A program made the position numbers and the translations under genes. From an uncultured Bacteroidales bacterium (lineage in GTDB: Bacteria > Bacteroidota > Bacteroidia > Bacteroidales > Paludibacteraceae), in the NCBI GenBank assembly GCA_946411385.1, contig CAMKDV010000002.1, positions 62,001 through 126,000 of the forward strand: 64,000 bases of DNA, given 5' to 3'. The notes under the pieces are model-generated. The model was not told the origin of the DNA. It did not search any database and worked only from the letters and a program-made list of their open reading frames with translations. This document shows positions 19,356-29,978 of the stretch, piece by piece (the first letter of the stretch is position 1; the number at the start of each line of letters is the position of its first letter).

Positions 19356-20219
19356 TTATTGCAGGGGAGCGTTGAACGCCTTGCGTTCCTCGTCACGCCA
19401 CCAGCCCCATTTCCGGAAGTACCGGCAGATGTTCGTGGCATGAATCCAGAACATCTTCAGGCTGTGGTACGAAGCACGCCTATGCGCATGGATGATCGTT
19501 TCGGAAGGGTAGTACAGCGTGAGGTATTCGCGATGGATGCGCCGCGTGAGATCGATATCCTCGGGGTACATAAAGAAGCGCTCGTCGAACAATCCCACTT
19601 TCTCCAGCGCTGCCGTACGCATCAGCATGAAGCATCCCGACAGGTACGGTGCATTGATAGGCCGGCTATGGTCCAAGTGCTTTAGTTCAAATCGGCTGTT
19701 GGCTTTGCTGCGGCTTATCCGCTTGCCATAAACGACGCGCCGCATCAGATCCCACGGCGTGGGCAGCATCTTGCATAGGTACTGCATCTCGCCCTCCGGA
19801 TCCGTCACGCGCGGCTGCATCATGCCTATCAGCGGCTCCAGCTCCATCTGCGCTACCAGCCGATTGAGCACCTCCGGCTCAAAACGAATATCGGTATTGA
19901 TAGCCAGATGGTACGGCACTTCGTCGTATATGCTCTCGCGCATAGCTATGTTGTGCGCTGCCCCGTAGCCGATGTTACGGCCTATGTGGCTGTACTCAAT
20001 GCGCTTGTAGGGTATATCCCCCGTCATGGCATATACCGCACCGCCTTTCTCCCACGGCAGCGTGGCAAGCGGCTCAGGCGAGTTGTCCACCACATAGATG
20101 CGCCGTACCACGTTGCTTTGCAGCAGCGTCAATAGGATGTTCGTCAGCTCATCCTCTGGCGTACGGTACAGCACTATCGAGGCGTTCACCAGCGGCATTA
20201 TGTCAGTAGGGATAGTCAC
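19356..20219 (-). CDS. Family 2 glycosyltransferase (rhamnosyltransferase-like)
   Basis: NASIVLYRTPEDELTNILLTLLQS..IYVVDNSPEPL...GYGAAHNIAM...LSGCFMLMRTAALEKVGLFDERFFMYPEDIDLTRR. Confidence 0.9.
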   Translation of the reverse strand: MTIPTDIMPLVNASIVLYRTPEDELTNILLTLLQSNVVRRIYVVDNSPEPLATLPWEKGGAVYAMTGDIPYKRIEYSHIGRNIGYGAAHNIAMRESIYDEVPYHLAINTDIRFEPEVLNRLVAQMELEPLIGMMQPRVTDPEGEMQYLCKMLPTPWDLMRRVVYGKRISRSKANSRFELKHLDHSRPINAPYLSGCFMLMRTAALEKVGLFDERFFMYPEDIDLTRRIHREYLTLYYPSETIIHAHRRASYHSLKMFWIHATNICRYFRKWGWWRDEERKAFNAPLQ

Positions 20220-20246
20220 GAATATTCAAACCGAAAAATAGCGTTG

Positions 20247-20285
20247 AAAAAGATAGTGCTCAGGGCGGGAGCCTTGAGCACTATC
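20247..20285 (-). terminator. Rho-independent terminator of rpsP
   Basis: Minus strand GATAGTGCTCAAGG..CTGAGCACTATC followed by TTTTT. Confidence 0.85.
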
Positions 20286-20300
20286 GTTGTGAAGCATTGC

Positions 20301-20840
20301 TTATTCAGCAGCGTTCTCTTGTGTAGCTTCTGCAGCTTCCTTGGCAGCCTCCACAGCGGCAGCAGCGAGGGCCTCAGCGGCTTCCTGACGCTTCTTGGCA
20401 ATAGCGGCAGCTTTTGCCTTGTTAGCCTCAGTCTCCTGCGCAAGCAGAGCTTTGGATGCAGCAGCTTTCTTGTCAGCCTCATCACGCGAGATCTTGCCGT
20501 TCTTGGCGTCGCGCTGTGCTTTCCAAGCGTTGAAACGTTTCTGAGCCTCTTCCTCGCTGAAGGCGCCTTTCTTTACGCCACCCTGAAGATGCTTCATCAG
20601 CAGCACGCCCTCACCGGAGAGCAGGGTGCGAACGGTATCGGTAGGCTGTGCACCTACGTTTACCCAATGCAGGGCACGCTCGAAGTTCAGATCAACCGTA
20701 GCAGGGTTGGTGTTAGGGTTGTACGAGCCCAGACGCTCAATGATCTTGCCGTCACGCGGCGAACGGCTGTCAGCTACTACGATGTGGTAGTAAGCATAGT
20801 CCTTGTGACCGTGACGAGCCAAACGAATTTTTGTTGCCAT
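20301..20840 (-). CDS. rpsP: 30S ribosomal protein S16 with Ala/Lys-rich C-terminal extension
   Basis: [42 protein letters not shown]... Confidence 0.95.
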   Translation of the reverse strand: MATKIRLARHGHKDYAYYHIVVADSRSPRDGKIIERLGSYNPNTNPATVDLNFERALHWVNVGAQPTDTVRTLLSGEGVLLMKHLQGGVKKGAFSEEEAQKRFNAWKAQRDAKNGKISRDEADKKAAASKALLAQETEANKAKAAAIAKKRQEAAEALAAAAVEAAKEAAEATQENAAE

Positions 20841-20957
20841 TTTCTTTTGTTGTTTGTGGGCTACGATTACTCGAATCGCCTGCCCGGGGTTAATAAATGG
20901 TGCGATCTCTACACGCTATCACACCCTAATGGTACGCCTTTTTCACGAAAAGGCTTG

Positions 20958-20990
20958 CAAAGGTACAAAAATTATTCGATATTTGCAAAT
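20958..20990 (-). promoter_or_regulatory. rpsP promoter: ATTTGCAAAT (20981-20990) and TACCTTTG (minus, 20965-20958)
   Basis: Same 25-bp geometry as the other promoters in the window. Confidence 0.8.
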
Positions 20991-21011
20991 TTTCGCGCAG
21001 AAAAATGCCTA

Positions 21012-21569
21012 TTACCGCTTTTTTGTAAGGTCAAGTGGCAGTCCTTGCACGCTGAACGCTTGTCCGTCCTTCAGGATATACACTTGTCCGTCGCGCATCA
21101 TCTTGCTTGCCGGCTGCTCTGCCGTCACTTCATCCACCGCCTGATTGGTATGTACATAATATACGCGTATCTCGCGCGTATCCGTACCGTCGCTGAACAG
21201 ATAATTGATTTGCGCGTACGCGCGGTTGGGATAGTAGTGGGCATACCAGTTGGCGGGACCGCTTACGGTGAAGGTCTTCGTCTCGGTGGCCTCACCGTTG
21301 CCGGCTGTGCAGTTCGTACCGCAGCAGAACTCATCCTCTATACCCGTGCCGGGACGGGTGATCTGTACGCTCAGTTGCTCACCCGCAGCTAGCACGGTAC
21401 CGCTCAGCTCCATCGTATAGCGTCCGGACAGGATATCTTCCTCGCCTTCGGTAATCATCAGGTCCATACCCTCTGCCGGCACTTCGCCGTGGCCGTCTAC
21501 ACTTACTATCAGTGCACTCGCGTTCTGCATCATCAGCCATGCAGCCAGAATAGTTAGAATCTTTTTCAT
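21012..21569 (-). CDS. Secreted protein of unknown function
   Basis: Signal peptide MKKILTILAAWLMMQNASA; stop/start overlap with the upstream Omp28-like gene. Confidence 0.6.
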   Translation of the reverse strand: MKKILTILAAWLMMQNASALIVSVDGHGEVPAEGMDLMITEGEEDILSGRYTMELSGTVLAAGEQLSVQITRPGTGIEDEFCCGTNCTAGNGEATETKTFTVSGPANWYAHYYPNRAYAQINYLFSDGTDTREIRVYYVHTNQAVDEVTAEQPASKMMRDGQVYILKDGQAFSVQGLPLDLTKKR

Positions 21570-22369
21570 TGCAATTGTATTTGTGTTACATTCAATAGTT
21601 GTCCGTCTTTGCTGTCCGCCAGTACCGCTACAATGCTGCAGTGCCGCTTGTCGCAGGCTTCGGGCAGGGACATCGTAGCCTCCATGGTGGCAGGTACGGC
21701 GCGAAGATGCAGCGTTTCGCCCGCAGCATCACGCCATGCATCGCGCAGCACATGGCGGTGGTAATAGGCGGTGTTCACCGATCCGTCCGGCATCGCTTGT
21801 GCGCCGCATATACTGTCCTCTACCAGCCAGAGGTGCAGCACGGCATCCTGATCGCTGTCGGCATAATAGCTCACGCTGATCTGCACCTCGCTGTCGCGGC
21901 TTTCCGCCGTGGCGCTCAGGTACACCTCCGCCGTGAGGCTCATCCGCTCTGCCAGCAGGGCAGGCCACTCCTGATAGTCGTACAGGTAATTGCCGGAGAT
22001 AGCTATGCCGTCCACGTTACCCGTGGGAAATGGAGTAGAGGCATTGCCGCCGAACTGCCGGTAGTAGGTGTCCGCTGCCGGGCAGGTATAGTCGTACTTA
22101 GCTACGCCCTGCGTGAACGGATTGGATGCCGGATGCATGGCTACGATCACCAGCCTGCTGCCATAGGTCTGCTGAAGGGCCTCTGCTGCAGCGGCAGCTG
22201 TCGGGCAGTTCACGCATCGGAAACCCGTGAACTCCATGAGCAGATGTGCGCCGCCGGTAGTATCCGCCGCTATGGGCAGCGGCACGAGCCTCTCTGCTTC
22301 GGGTATAACCTCGCAACCCGTCAGCAGTAGGATAGCCAGCATTATGTACATCAGTCGTCGCATCACCAT
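21566..22369 (-). CDS. Omp28-related lipoprotein with thioredoxin-like region
   Basis: Lipobox LLLTGCEV; LLMEFTGFRCVNCPTAAAAAEALQQTYG. Confidence 0.8.
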   Translation of the reverse strand: MVMRRLMYIMLAILLLTGCEVIPEAERLVPLPIAADTTGGAHLLMEFTGFRCVNCPTAAAAAEALQQTYGSRLVIVAMHPASNPFTQGVAKYDYTCPAADTYYRQFGGNASTPFPTGNVDGIAISGNYLYDYQEWPALLAERMSLTAEVYLSATAESRDSEVQISVSYYADSDQDAVLHLWLVEDSICGAQAMPDGSVNTAYYHRHVLRDAWRDAAGETLHLRAVPATMEATMSLPEACDKRHCSIVAVLADSKDGQLLNVTQIQLQ

Positions 22370-24087
22370 GTATACTCATAACTTATTTTTACACCTTCCT
22401 GTTCCGGCTCATAGCGGCATACGCCTCCGGCGCAGTTGAATCCGTCGCTATCCTTGGCATAGCCAATAGCCAGACGATGGGCGTCGCGCGTATAGGTGAC
22501 CATCGCGCTATAGTAATGCTCGCGCGTAGCGGCCGCCGTGCCTCCTATGTTGTACTCCCACTCGCCGCTGAGCGTGAGCTGATGCCATAGGTTCAGTTCG
22601 CATAGCGCACTGATCCACTGCCCTGCATCGTCGCGTGAATAGAGGTATTGCAGCTCGTTGCGCAGCACAATGTTCGGAGTGATCTGTACCTTGCTTTCCA
22701 GTACGGCTATGCCGGCGCGCATCATGCCGCCTTCGCCTTGCACTACCGTCAGGTTGCACGACTGGTACATCAGCATCGCGTTGAGCCACCAGTGTTTGGT
22801 CAGTTTCTTGTTCAGCTCAATATTCACGTCGCTATAGTACGAACCTGCCGGCGTCATATCCACCGCCCAACTGCCGGTCTGCTTTAGTCCGCGCACGTGG
22901 GCAGCACTGAGCTTGAGCGTAGTGCCGTACTTGCCGCCCATAGCGGTCTTGCGTGCCCAAGTATGGCGCAGCTCTGCCTGAAACGCCCACTCGCCTTGCA
23001 CGTATTGCGTTGCGTACGGATACAAAGCCGGCAGCTTGTAGGTCTGTTGCGGCGTAAACACAGGCAGCAGGTTGAGCCGTCCTGCCATACCGCGCTGACG
23101 GCGTGATGAGCGAAACGACATGTTGTCCGAGTGCTTGGCTTGCGCCAGTACCGACAAGCCCTTGCGCGAATAGCTGAGCGAGAGCAGCAGCGATTGTCCG
23201 GGACGGTAGGTGTAGTTGTTCTCCAGCGTAGGGTTGTTAGCTATGCGGGCATATTCCACCAGCATATCTACGCCGTGGGTCTGCACTTCCGCCCGTACGT
23301 CGCCTGCGCCTATCCATCGCGGCAGACGGAACATGTACATCTGTCCGCCTTGCGGCACGAGGATGGTATCGTTCTGCTCGTACTTGCTTACCCAGCTGCC
23401 GCCTATCATCACGTGCACGTCCGACTGACGCATCCGCTCGCTCCACTCGTCGATATTGAGCATCAGGTCGGCTCCGAGAGCAGCATCCTGTTGGTAGTTC
23501 CAGCCCCAGGCATGATCGTCGTAGCAGTTCCAGTACCGCCGCTGTTTGCCGCCCAGAACGGTCAGCGAGATGCCTTTGTAGGGCATTGCGCTGATCTTGG
23601 CTCCGCGCAGCGAGTTGTCGATACCCAGACCGCGATCCTCATACAGGTTAAGTATCATCCCCGAGCCGAACTGGGCATACACGTCGCCCACGCTTAGGTT
23701 GCCCCATGCAAAATCAGCCGTCAGGCTCAGCCTGCCTATGCCGTGACCTGCAAAATCCGCCTCGTAGCCCAATAGCGGCCATTGCATCAGCTCCAGGCGC
23801 GTATCGGCGTGCAGGCCTTTGAAATGGCAACGGTTGCTATCCGAGCGCAGATAATGAACCGACAGGTCGAGATAACTGTTGCTCAGATGGTCGATCTTCG
23901 CCCACGGGGCACGGGCATGGGTGCGGTCGGCCGACACATCGCGCGTAGGGAACAGCCCGTTATGCTCTATGCCGCCGCTCACGTACACAGTATCGCGGGC
24001 CTGTGAGGGCAGACCAAAGAAAATGAAAAATGAAAGGACCACCAGTCCACGCCCAACCCGGTATGTTCTTTCACTTTTCATCTTCAA
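22363..24087 (-). CDS. DUF6029-like outer membrane protein
   Basis: Beta-rich secreted protein beside Omp28/TlpA genes; VYAQFGSGMILNLYEDRGLGIDNSLRGAKISAMPYKGISLTVLGGKQRRYW. Confidence 0.65.
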   Translation of the reverse strand: MKMKSERTYRVGRGLVVLSFFIFFGLPSQARDTVYVSGGIEHNGLFPTRDVSADRTHARAPWAKIDHLSNSYLDLSVHYLRSDSNRCHFKGLHADTRLELMQWPLLGYEADFAGHGIGRLSLTADFAWGNLSVGDVYAQFGSGMILNLYEDRGLGIDNSLRGAKISAMPYKGISLTVLGGKQRRYWNCYDDHAWGWNYQQDAALGADLMLNIDEWSERMRQSDVHVMIGGSWVSKYEQNDTILVPQGGQMYMFRLPRWIGAGDVRAEVQTHGVDMLVEYARIANNPTLENNYTYRPGQSLLLSLSYSRKGLSVLAQAKHSDNMSFRSSRRQRGMAGRLNLLPVFTPQQTYKLPALYPYATQYVQGEWAFQAELRHTWARKTAMGGKYGTTLKLSAAHVRGLKQTGSWAVDMTPAGSYYSDVNIELNKKLTKHWWLNAMLMYQSCNLTVVQGEGGMMRAGIAVLESKVQITPNIVLRNELQYLYSRDDAGQWISALCELNLWHQLTLSGEWEYNIGGTAAATREHYYSAMVTYTRDAHRLAIGYAKDSDGFNCAGGVCRYEPEQEGVKISYEYTW

Positions 24088-24088
24088 T

Positions 24089-24130
24089 CTCTAAACTCTA
24101 AACACTAAGCACTAAACTCTCAACTCACTT
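24089..24130. repeat. Six in-phase degenerate heptamers (CTCTAAA/CACTAAG/CTCTCAA)
   Basis: ctctaaa ctctaaa cactaag cactaaa ctctcaa ctcactt; overlaps the stop codon of the TlpA-like gene. Confidence 0.85.
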
Positions 24131-24625
24131 GAGGTATTGCCTCAAGTCCGTCTCGCTGCCGTCGGTATAGCCGGCATGGTTGTATACCACTTCGCCCTGG
24201 CTGTTCAGAACGAAGATGTGCGGTACGTTCTGCACGTTCATTGCGCGCTTGAACTCGCCGTTGGGGTCCAGCAGCACCTCATACTCCCATCCGTAGCCGT
24301 CCACCATGGGCACCACTTTCTTGCTATCCTGCCCCTGGTCGATGCTTACGATGTACATCTTCACGCCCGTCTCTTCCTGCCAGTCTTCGTAGTATTCGTC
24401 TATCGCCTTCAGTTCGCGCAGGCAGGGTTTGCACCATGTGGCGAAGAACGATATGATCACAGGATAGCCCTGCCCGGCAATCTGGTCGGTATGCACGGTC
24501 TTGCCTTCCGCGTTCTGCAGCGCTACACTGGGCAGAACCGCCTTGGCGCTCATTAGGAAGCCAAGGCAAACCATGCAGCACATGATGCGCCGCACGGTTT
24601 GGCTTATGTTGGTTCTCATGTTCAT
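24125..24625 (-). CDS. TlpA/ResA-family thiol-disulfide oxidoreductase
   Basis: YPVIISFFATWCKPCLRELKAIDEYYEDW; secretion signal. Confidence 0.88.
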   Translation of the reverse strand: MNMRTNISQTVRRIMCCMVCLGFLMSAKAVLPSVALQNAEGKTVHTDQIAGQGYPVIISFFATWCKPCLRELKAIDEYYEDWQEETGVKMYIVSIDQGQDSKKVVPMVDGYGWEYEVLLDPNGEFKRAMNVQNVPHIFVLNSQGEVVYNHAGYTDGSETDLRQYLK

Positions 24626-24637
24626 GACAGCCGTCTG

Positions 24638-26608
24638 TTAGTAAGCTGCCATCTGCGAACTGACGGTGCTCTTCACCAGATCGGCAAACTCCTGAATGGT
24701 CATCTGCCCCTTGTCTTCAGCACCTTGTACGCGTACACTGACCAAGCCTTGCTCGGCTTCTTTCTCGCCTACCACGAGCATGAACGGGATATGCTTGAGC
24801 TCGTTGTCGCGGATCTTGCGTCCGAGTTTCTCGTTGCGGTCATCCACCAGGGTGCGTACCTCCTGTGCTTCCAGGATCTGCTGTACCTTGTGGGCATATT
24901 CGTTGCTCTTCTCCGAGATAGGCAGTACGATGCACTGGTCGGGCGTGAGCCAGAGCGGGAACTTGCCGGCGGTGTGCTCAATCAGCACAGCCACGAAGCG
25001 CTCCATCGAGCCGAACGGAGCACGGTGGATCATCACGGGACGGTGCTTCTGGTTGTCATCGCCGATATACTCCAGTTCGAAGCGTTCAGGCAGGTTGTAG
25101 TCTACCTGGATGGTACCCAACTGCCAGCGGCGACCGATGGCATCTTTCACCATGAAGTCCAGTTTCGGGCCATAGAAAGCAGCCTCGCCGTACTCTACAC
25201 GCGCCGGCAGGTTTTTCTCCTTGCATGCCTCGATGATGGCTTGCTCGGCTTTCTCCCATACCTCGTCGCTACCTACATACTTGGTTGTGTTCTTGGGGTC
25301 GCGCAGCGATATCTGTGCCTCGAAGTTCTTGAAGTCCAGCGCCTTGAAGATAATCTCGATGATCTCCATCACACGGATAAACTCATCCTTCACCTGATCC
25401 GGACGGCAGAAGATATGTGCATCGTCCTGCGTGAACGAACGTACACGCGTCAGTCCGTGCAGCTCGCCCGACTGCTCGTAACGGTATACCGTACCGAACT
25501 CGGCGCAGCGGAAAGGCAGCTCCTTGTACGAACGCGGCTGGTTTTTGAATATCATACAGTGATGCGGGCAGTTCATAGGCTTGAGCATATATACCTCACC
25601 CTCCTCGGGCGTGGTGATGGGCTGGAAAGAGTCCTTGCCGTAATGATCCCAGTGGCCTGAGGTGACATAGAGCTGCTTGGCTCCGATATGCGGCGTGATA
25701 ACCTGCTGATAGCCGTAGCGCTTTTGGATCTTCTTGAGGAAATCTTCCAGGCGCAGACGCAGGGCAGTTCCTTTCGGCAGCCAGATAGGCAGACCTTTGC
25801 CTACCATATCGCTGAACATAAAGAGCTCCATCTCTTTGCCAATCTTGCGGTGGTCACGCTTCTTGGCCTCCTCCAGCAGAGTCAGATACTCGTCGAGCAT
25901 AGCTTTCTTGGGAAACGAGATGCCGTAGATACGAGTCATCATCGGTCGCGAAGCGTCGCCGCGCCAGTAGGCAGCCGAGCAGCTCAGCACCTTGATGGCC
26001 TTGATAGGCTCCGTGCTGACGAGGTGCGGACCTTTGCACAGGTCGGTGAAATTGCCCTGGGTATAGGTGGAGATGTGTCCGTCTTCCAGTTCGCTGATCA
26101 GCTCGCATTTGTAGCTCTGGCCTTTGTCGCCGAAAGCTTTCAGCGCGTCAGCCTTGCTGATCTGATTCTTTACGAGCTGCTCTTTCTTGGCGCGCAGCTC
26201 CATCATCTTGGCTTCGATAGCCGGAAAATCGGTATCTTTGATTACCTGTCCCTCTGCGGGCAGCACGTCATAATAGAAGCCGTTCTCGATAGCCGGACCG
26301 ATACCGAACTGGATGCCCGGATAGAGTTCCTGCAGGGCCTCTGCCATCAGGTGGCTGGAGGTGTGCCAGAAGGCGTGTTTGGCCTCCGGATCATCCCACT
26401 TGTGCAAGCGGATAGCGGCATCAGCCAAAATCGGCTGATTCAGTTCCACGATCTGCCATTCTACCTCGGGGGATGCGTCTGCAGGACGGATACTTGCCAC
26501 CAGGATATCCTGCGCCAGACGCGAACTGATACTTTCTGCTACCTGCAACGGGGTAACGCCGTTCTCATACTCCCGAACACTCTGGTCGGGGAAAGTGATT
26601 TTGATCAT
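24638..26608 (-). CDS. thrS: Threonyl-tRNA synthetase
   Basis: [17 protein letters not shown] (TGS domain)...[11 protein letters not shown]...[14 protein letters not shown]; start at 26608 rather than the ORF-track 26803. Confidence 0.96.
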   Translation of the reverse strand: MIKITFPDQSVREYENGVTPLQVAESISSRLAQDILVASIRPADASPEVEWQIVELNQPILADAAIRLHKWDDPEAKHAFWHTSSHLMAEALQELYPGIQFGIGPAIENGFYYDVLPAEGQVIKDTDFPAIEAKMMELRAKKEQLVKNQISKADALKAFGDKGQSYKCELISELEDGHISTYTQGNFTDLCKGPHLVSTEPIKAIKVLSCSAAYWRGDASRPMMTRIYGISFPKKAMLDEYLTLLEEAKKRDHRKIGKEMELFMFSDMVGKGLPIWLPKGTALRLRLEDFLKKIQKRYGYQQVITPHIGAKQLYVTSGHWDHYGKDSFQPITTPEEGEVYMLKPMNCPHHCMIFKNQPRSYKELPFRCAEFGTVYRYEQSGELHGLTRVRSFTQDDAHIFCRPDQVKDEFIRVMEIIEIIFKALDFKNFEAQISLRDPKNTTKYVGSDEVWEKAEQAIIEACKEKNLPARVEYGEAAFYGPKLDFMVKDAIGRRWQLGTIQVDYNLPERFELEYIGDDNQKHRPVMIHRAPFGSMERFVAVLIEHTAGKFPLWLTPDQCIVLPISEKSNEYAHKVQQILEAQEVRTLVDDRNEKLGRKIRDNELKHIPFMLVVGEKEAEQGLVSVRVQGAEDKGQMTIQEFADLVKSTVSSQMAAY

Positions 26609-26676
26609 ATTGTTATAAACGTACAAATGTTTATGTCCGGCACGCCCACAACTGCCTGCCAAGACGAAATATGTTG

Positions 26677-27300
26677 TTAGTTGTGATTCTTTTTGTTCAG
26701 TTGCCACCATGTTACGGCTATTGCCAGCAGGATGGTGACGAGGATGATGTAAACAGGGCTTACCCCTGCCAGCCATATCATCAGCGCTGATGCCAGCGAC
26801 CATATCAGCAGCCAGTAACCGCCATCCTTGAACGGCTTGGGGCTGTTGGCTTTCATGCTCATCTTCAGCAGCGGAGCGGCTATCAGCGCCACTACGGCAG
26901 GGCGTACGCCTTTCATGATGGCTTCAATCGTTTGGTTGCCTTTGTGCTCGCTGAAGATCATGGCTATAGCCAGGATGATGACGAACGACGGCAGTACGGC
27001 ACCCATTACCGCGGCAGCCACCGCTAGATGGGTATACACGCCCGCTTTCCATCTTCCTTGCCACCGCCGCGGGAGATGTCGTGCCCCTACCTGATAGCCG
27101 ATGAAGATGGCAGAGTTGACGGCTATCAGTCCGGGAGCGGCCTGCGCCAGAGCAATCATGTTGAGGAACTCCGCCTCGTCGATCCATCCGCGGTTGTCCA
27201 CCACCTCACGCTGAATCAGGGGCAGCATGGCATAGCCGCCGCCCAAGGTGAAGGTGCCGACCTTCAGATAGGTCCAAAACAATTGCAATAGCAACCTCAT
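26677..27300 (-). CDS. Chromate transporter (single ChrA half)
   Basis: [66 protein letters not shown]. Confidence 0.88.
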   Translation of the reverse strand: MRLLLQLFWTYLKVGTFTLGGGYAMLPLIQREVVDNRGWIDEAEFLNMIALAQAAPGLIAVNSAIFIGYQVGARHLPRRWQGRWKAGVYTHLAVAAAVMGAVLPSFVIILAIAMIFSEHKGNQTIEAIMKGVRPAVVALIAAPLLKMSMKANSPKPFKDGGYWLLIWSLASALMIWLAGVSPVYIILVTILLAIAVTWWQLNKKNHN

Positions 27301-27335
27301 CGTTCTCCCTGTTTCTTTCGTTCGCTATCTTAAGG

Positions 27336-28955
27336 CTATTTCGACAGTTCCTCTACGGCGCGCAGCGTGGTCTCGTCATCGCGCTCGTAGAGCGGATAGA
27401 AGCCTTTGTCGCCCAATATGTCCCGCACGATGTAGGCATTCACGATGCGGATAAGCTCCTTGCGGCACTTGTCCAGCTCGCCCTCTTTGGGCTTAACATC
27501 TTTCTCCCCTACAAACCGCACGAACTCCGGCAGCCAGTTAGCCGCCAGCAGATGTTGCTCCAGTTTCTGCCAATCGGTATAGCGGCTCAGCTCCTTGCGG
27601 TGACGGTCGGCATAAGAGTAGGCAAACTGATAGGTGTAGCCACGGTTCCACACGATGTTGTAGAACGGGCAGTTAGCCGAAGTGTCCCTTGCTACAAAGA
27701 TGTCCGGCATGATACCTCCTCCGCCGTACACACTTCTGCCTTTCTTGGTCTTGTACACCGTGGTATCTTTATAATGGATGCTGTCAGCCGAGAAAAACTC
27801 GCCGTTGTCGTAGCGGTCCATCAGATCTTTGGCGTACGCCTCGTTGTCGCCCATGGTGTAGGGCTTCTGTATGCATCGTCCCGAAGGAGTATAGTAGCGC
27901 GCTACGGTCAAGCGAAGTGCCGAACCGTCGGCGTAGGGTATCTGCTGCTGTACCAGACCTTTGCCGAACGAACGCTGACCGATGATCGTGCCTCGGTCGT
28001 TATCCTGCATGGCGCCGGCGAAGATCTCCGATGCCGATGCCGAAAAATTGTCAATCAGTACGACCAGCGGCACATCCTTGAACCGTCCCAGGCCGTTAGC
28101 GCGCGATTCGTCCAACGGGTAGGCACGGCCTTTGGCATACACAATCATGTCGCCGTAGTCAAGAAACTCGTTTGCCATCCGCTCCGCACTCATCATGAAT
28201 CCTCCGCCGTTGGAGCGCAGGTCGACGATGAACTGCTCTGCACCTTCCGAGCGCAGCTCTGCCAGCGCCGAGATAAACTCGTTGTAGGTCGTCTCGCCGA
28301 ACTTGTTCACGCGCACAAAACCTATCTTCTTCTTTGCCTCGATAATGAAATGTGCGTCCACCGAGTGTACGGGTATGTCTCCGCGCACAATGGTAAAGCG
28401 CAGCAGTTCGTTCGTGCCGCTACGGCGTATGCCTAATGTCACTTCCGTGCCTTTGGGTCCGCGCAGGGTGTGCATCACGCGCTCGTTGGTCATGCCCTTG
28501 CCCGTGAAAACGGAGTCGTTCACCTCCACGATCTTGTCACCGGGCATCACGCCCACATGCTCACTCGGGCCGCCCGAGATGACATCCACGATATTGACGG
28601 TATCGTTCTGTATGGTGAACTGCACGCCTATGCCCGAGAACGAGCCTGCCAACTCTGAGTTGACCAGCTCGATATCTTTCTTGGGTATGTACGACGAGTG
28701 GGGATCGAGCTGCTCGATCAGTTCCATGAGCGCTACATCGGTCAGCGAGTCTACATCCAGCGAATCGACGTACGCACGCTCCAACAACTGTAGCGTCTGC
28801 TCAATCTTGGAAGAGGGAGCTACCATCAGCTGCCCGTTCTGGATATAGAAGCGCTGGGCATTCACCTTGTTGCTCACTGCCTCACCGATCATAAATCCCA
28901 TCAGCACGCATATCACTGCTACCGCCGGGAAGATATATTTCTTTGCCTTTTCCAT
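27336..28955 (-). CDS. S41 family C-terminal processing peptidase (PDZ)
   Basis: GIGVQFTIQNDTVNIVDVISGGPSEHVGVMPGDKIVEVND; FSASASEIFAGAMQDNDRGTIIGQRSFGKGLVQ catalytic region. Confidence 0.93.
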   Translation of the reverse strand: MEKAKKYIFPAVAVICVLMGFMIGEAVSNKVNAQRFYIQNGQLMVAPSSKIEQTLQLLERAYVDSLDVDSLTDVALMELIEQLDPHSSYIPKKDIELVNSELAGSFSGIGVQFTIQNDTVNIVDVISGGPSEHVGVMPGDKIVEVNDSVFTGKGMTNERVMHTLRGPKGTEVTLGIRRSGTNELLRFTIVRGDIPVHSVDAHFIIEAKKKIGFVRVNKFGETTYNEFISALAELRSEGAEQFIVDLRSNGGGFMMSAERMANEFLDYGDMIVYAKGRAYPLDESRANGLGRFKDVPLVVLIDNFSASASEIFAGAMQDNDRGTIIGQRSFGKGLVQQQIPYADGSALRLTVARYYTPSGRCIQKPYTMGDNEAYAKDLMDRYDNGEFFSADSIHYKDTTVYKTKKGRSVYGGGGIMPDIFVARDTSANCPFYNIVWNRGYTYQFAYSYADRHRKELSRYTDWQKLEQHLLAANWLPEFVRFVGEKDVKPKEGELDKCRKELIRIVNAYIVRDILGDKGFYPLYERDDETTLRAVEELSK

Positions 28956-29023
28956 CTTCTTTTTCTCCTTGTTCCGAGTGTCTGTTTTTGCCTTTTACGG
29001 CGCATTCGCAAATATTATGCCTA

Positions 29024-29056
29024 CAAAGGTACAATTTTTTTTTGACATTTGCAAAT
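29024..29056 (-). promoter_or_regulatory. Promoter of the S41 peptidase gene: ATTTGCAAAT and TACCTTTG (minus)
   Basis: Palindrome 29047-29056; minus TACCTTTG 29031-29024. Confidence 0.75.
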
Positions 29057-29111
29057 TTTAGGGCGGAAAAAATCGTATTTGCGCAGCAAAGAGAAATTTT
29101 CTACAGTGAAA

Positions 29112-29144
29112 ATTTGCAAATATGAATATTTTTTCGTACCTTTG
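29112..29144 (+). promoter_or_regulatory. Promoter of the 29.2-35.4 kb operon: ATTTGCAAAT and TACCTTTG
   Basis: 29112-29121 and 29137-29144; divergent from 29024-29056. Confidence 0.78.
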
Positions 29145-29168
29145 CAAACTTTTGAGAATTTAACTAAA

Positions 29169-29522
29169 ATGCTACAGCTTATTCTACTGGCTTTTTTGCA
29201 GGCGTTTTGCCTATGTGCCGGACAGGTGTTGCTCAAGATAGCCATGACCGCTATGCCGCCGTTCTCGTGGACGTGGATGTATTTCGGCCGTTTGGCTACC
29301 AACTGGTGGCTGCTGGCTTGCGGTATATCGTTCACTGCAGCGGGTGTGCTATGGATGTATATTTTGCGCCATTACCCGTTCTCGCAGGCCTATCCGCTGT
29401 CCAGCATCGCCTATGCTTTCGGCATGATTGCCGCCATGCTGGTCTTTCACGAAGCTGTCAGCTGGACACAATGGATTGGCATCCTGCTCATCATGGCGGG
29501 CTGCTACCTTACCGTACAGTAA
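29169..29522 (+). CDS. EamA/SMR-type small multidrug/lipid-transport membrane protein
   Basis: MLQLILLAFLQAFCLCAGQVLLKIAM...YPLSSIAYAFGMIAAMLVFHEAVSWTQWIGILLIMAGCYLTVQ; four predicted TM helices. Confidence 0.8.
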   Translation: MLQLILLAFLQAFCLCAGQVLLKIAMTAMPPFSWTWMYFGRLATNWWLLACGISFTAAGVLWMYILRHYPFSQAYPLSSIAYAFGMIAAMLVFHEAVSWTQWIGILLIMAGCYLTVQ

Positions 29523-29978
29523 ATGAACACATTGCTAACCATATTGCTCACGGTCATGTCGTTTGCTGCACAGTTTGTTCAGCAGAAGACCAGCGTCATG
29601 TTTGCCGAACCGCAGCGCAGCGAAGGACAGCTCATCTACCGCAGCCCGGACTACCTGCGCTGGGAATATACCAAGCCGCAACCTTTGCTTTGGGAACTGG
29701 ACGGCGACAAGGGCAACATGAATCCGCATGTCAAGAACATGGTGATGCTTATCCGCCAGAGTATAAGCGGTGACTTGACTGCCGCGGAGAAAAGTTTCGT
29801 GGTGGAGCAACAGGACAATACCGTGACGCTCACGCCCAGGAAACGCGAACTCAAGAACCTGTTTAGCCGGATATGCATCATCCTCAACCCCGAAACGCAG
29901 ATTGCCGATGAGGTAACTATCTACGAGACCAATGGCGATATAACCGTCATTCGCTTTTTTGCTGTTCGTCCACTATGA
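29523..29978 (+). CDS. LolA-like outer membrane lipoprotein carrier family protein
   Basis: F..PQRSEGQLIYRSPDYLRWEYTKPQPLLWELDGDK; LolA-like fold pattern. Confidence 0.65.
   Translation: MNTLLTILLTVMSFAAQFVQQKTSVMFAEPQRSEGQLIYRSPDYLRWEYTKPQPLLWELDGDKGNMNPHVKNMVMLIRQSISGDLTAAEKSFVVEQQDNTVTLTPRKRELKNLFSRICIILNPETQIADEVTIYETNGDITVIRFFAVRPL

Noticed and set aside
20841-20960. Possible tRNA-like sequence (ctcgaatcgcctgcccggggtt) upstream of rpsP
   Set aside because: No cloverleaf, anticodon arm or acceptor pairing; this is the rpsP leader.
20244-21392. 382-aa plus-strand ORF
   Set aside because: Runs across the rpsP terminator, rpsP CDS, its promoter and the next gene on the opposite strand.
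24599-26680. Plus-strand ORFs of 353 and 330 aa
   Set aside because: Antisense to thrS, which is unambiguous.
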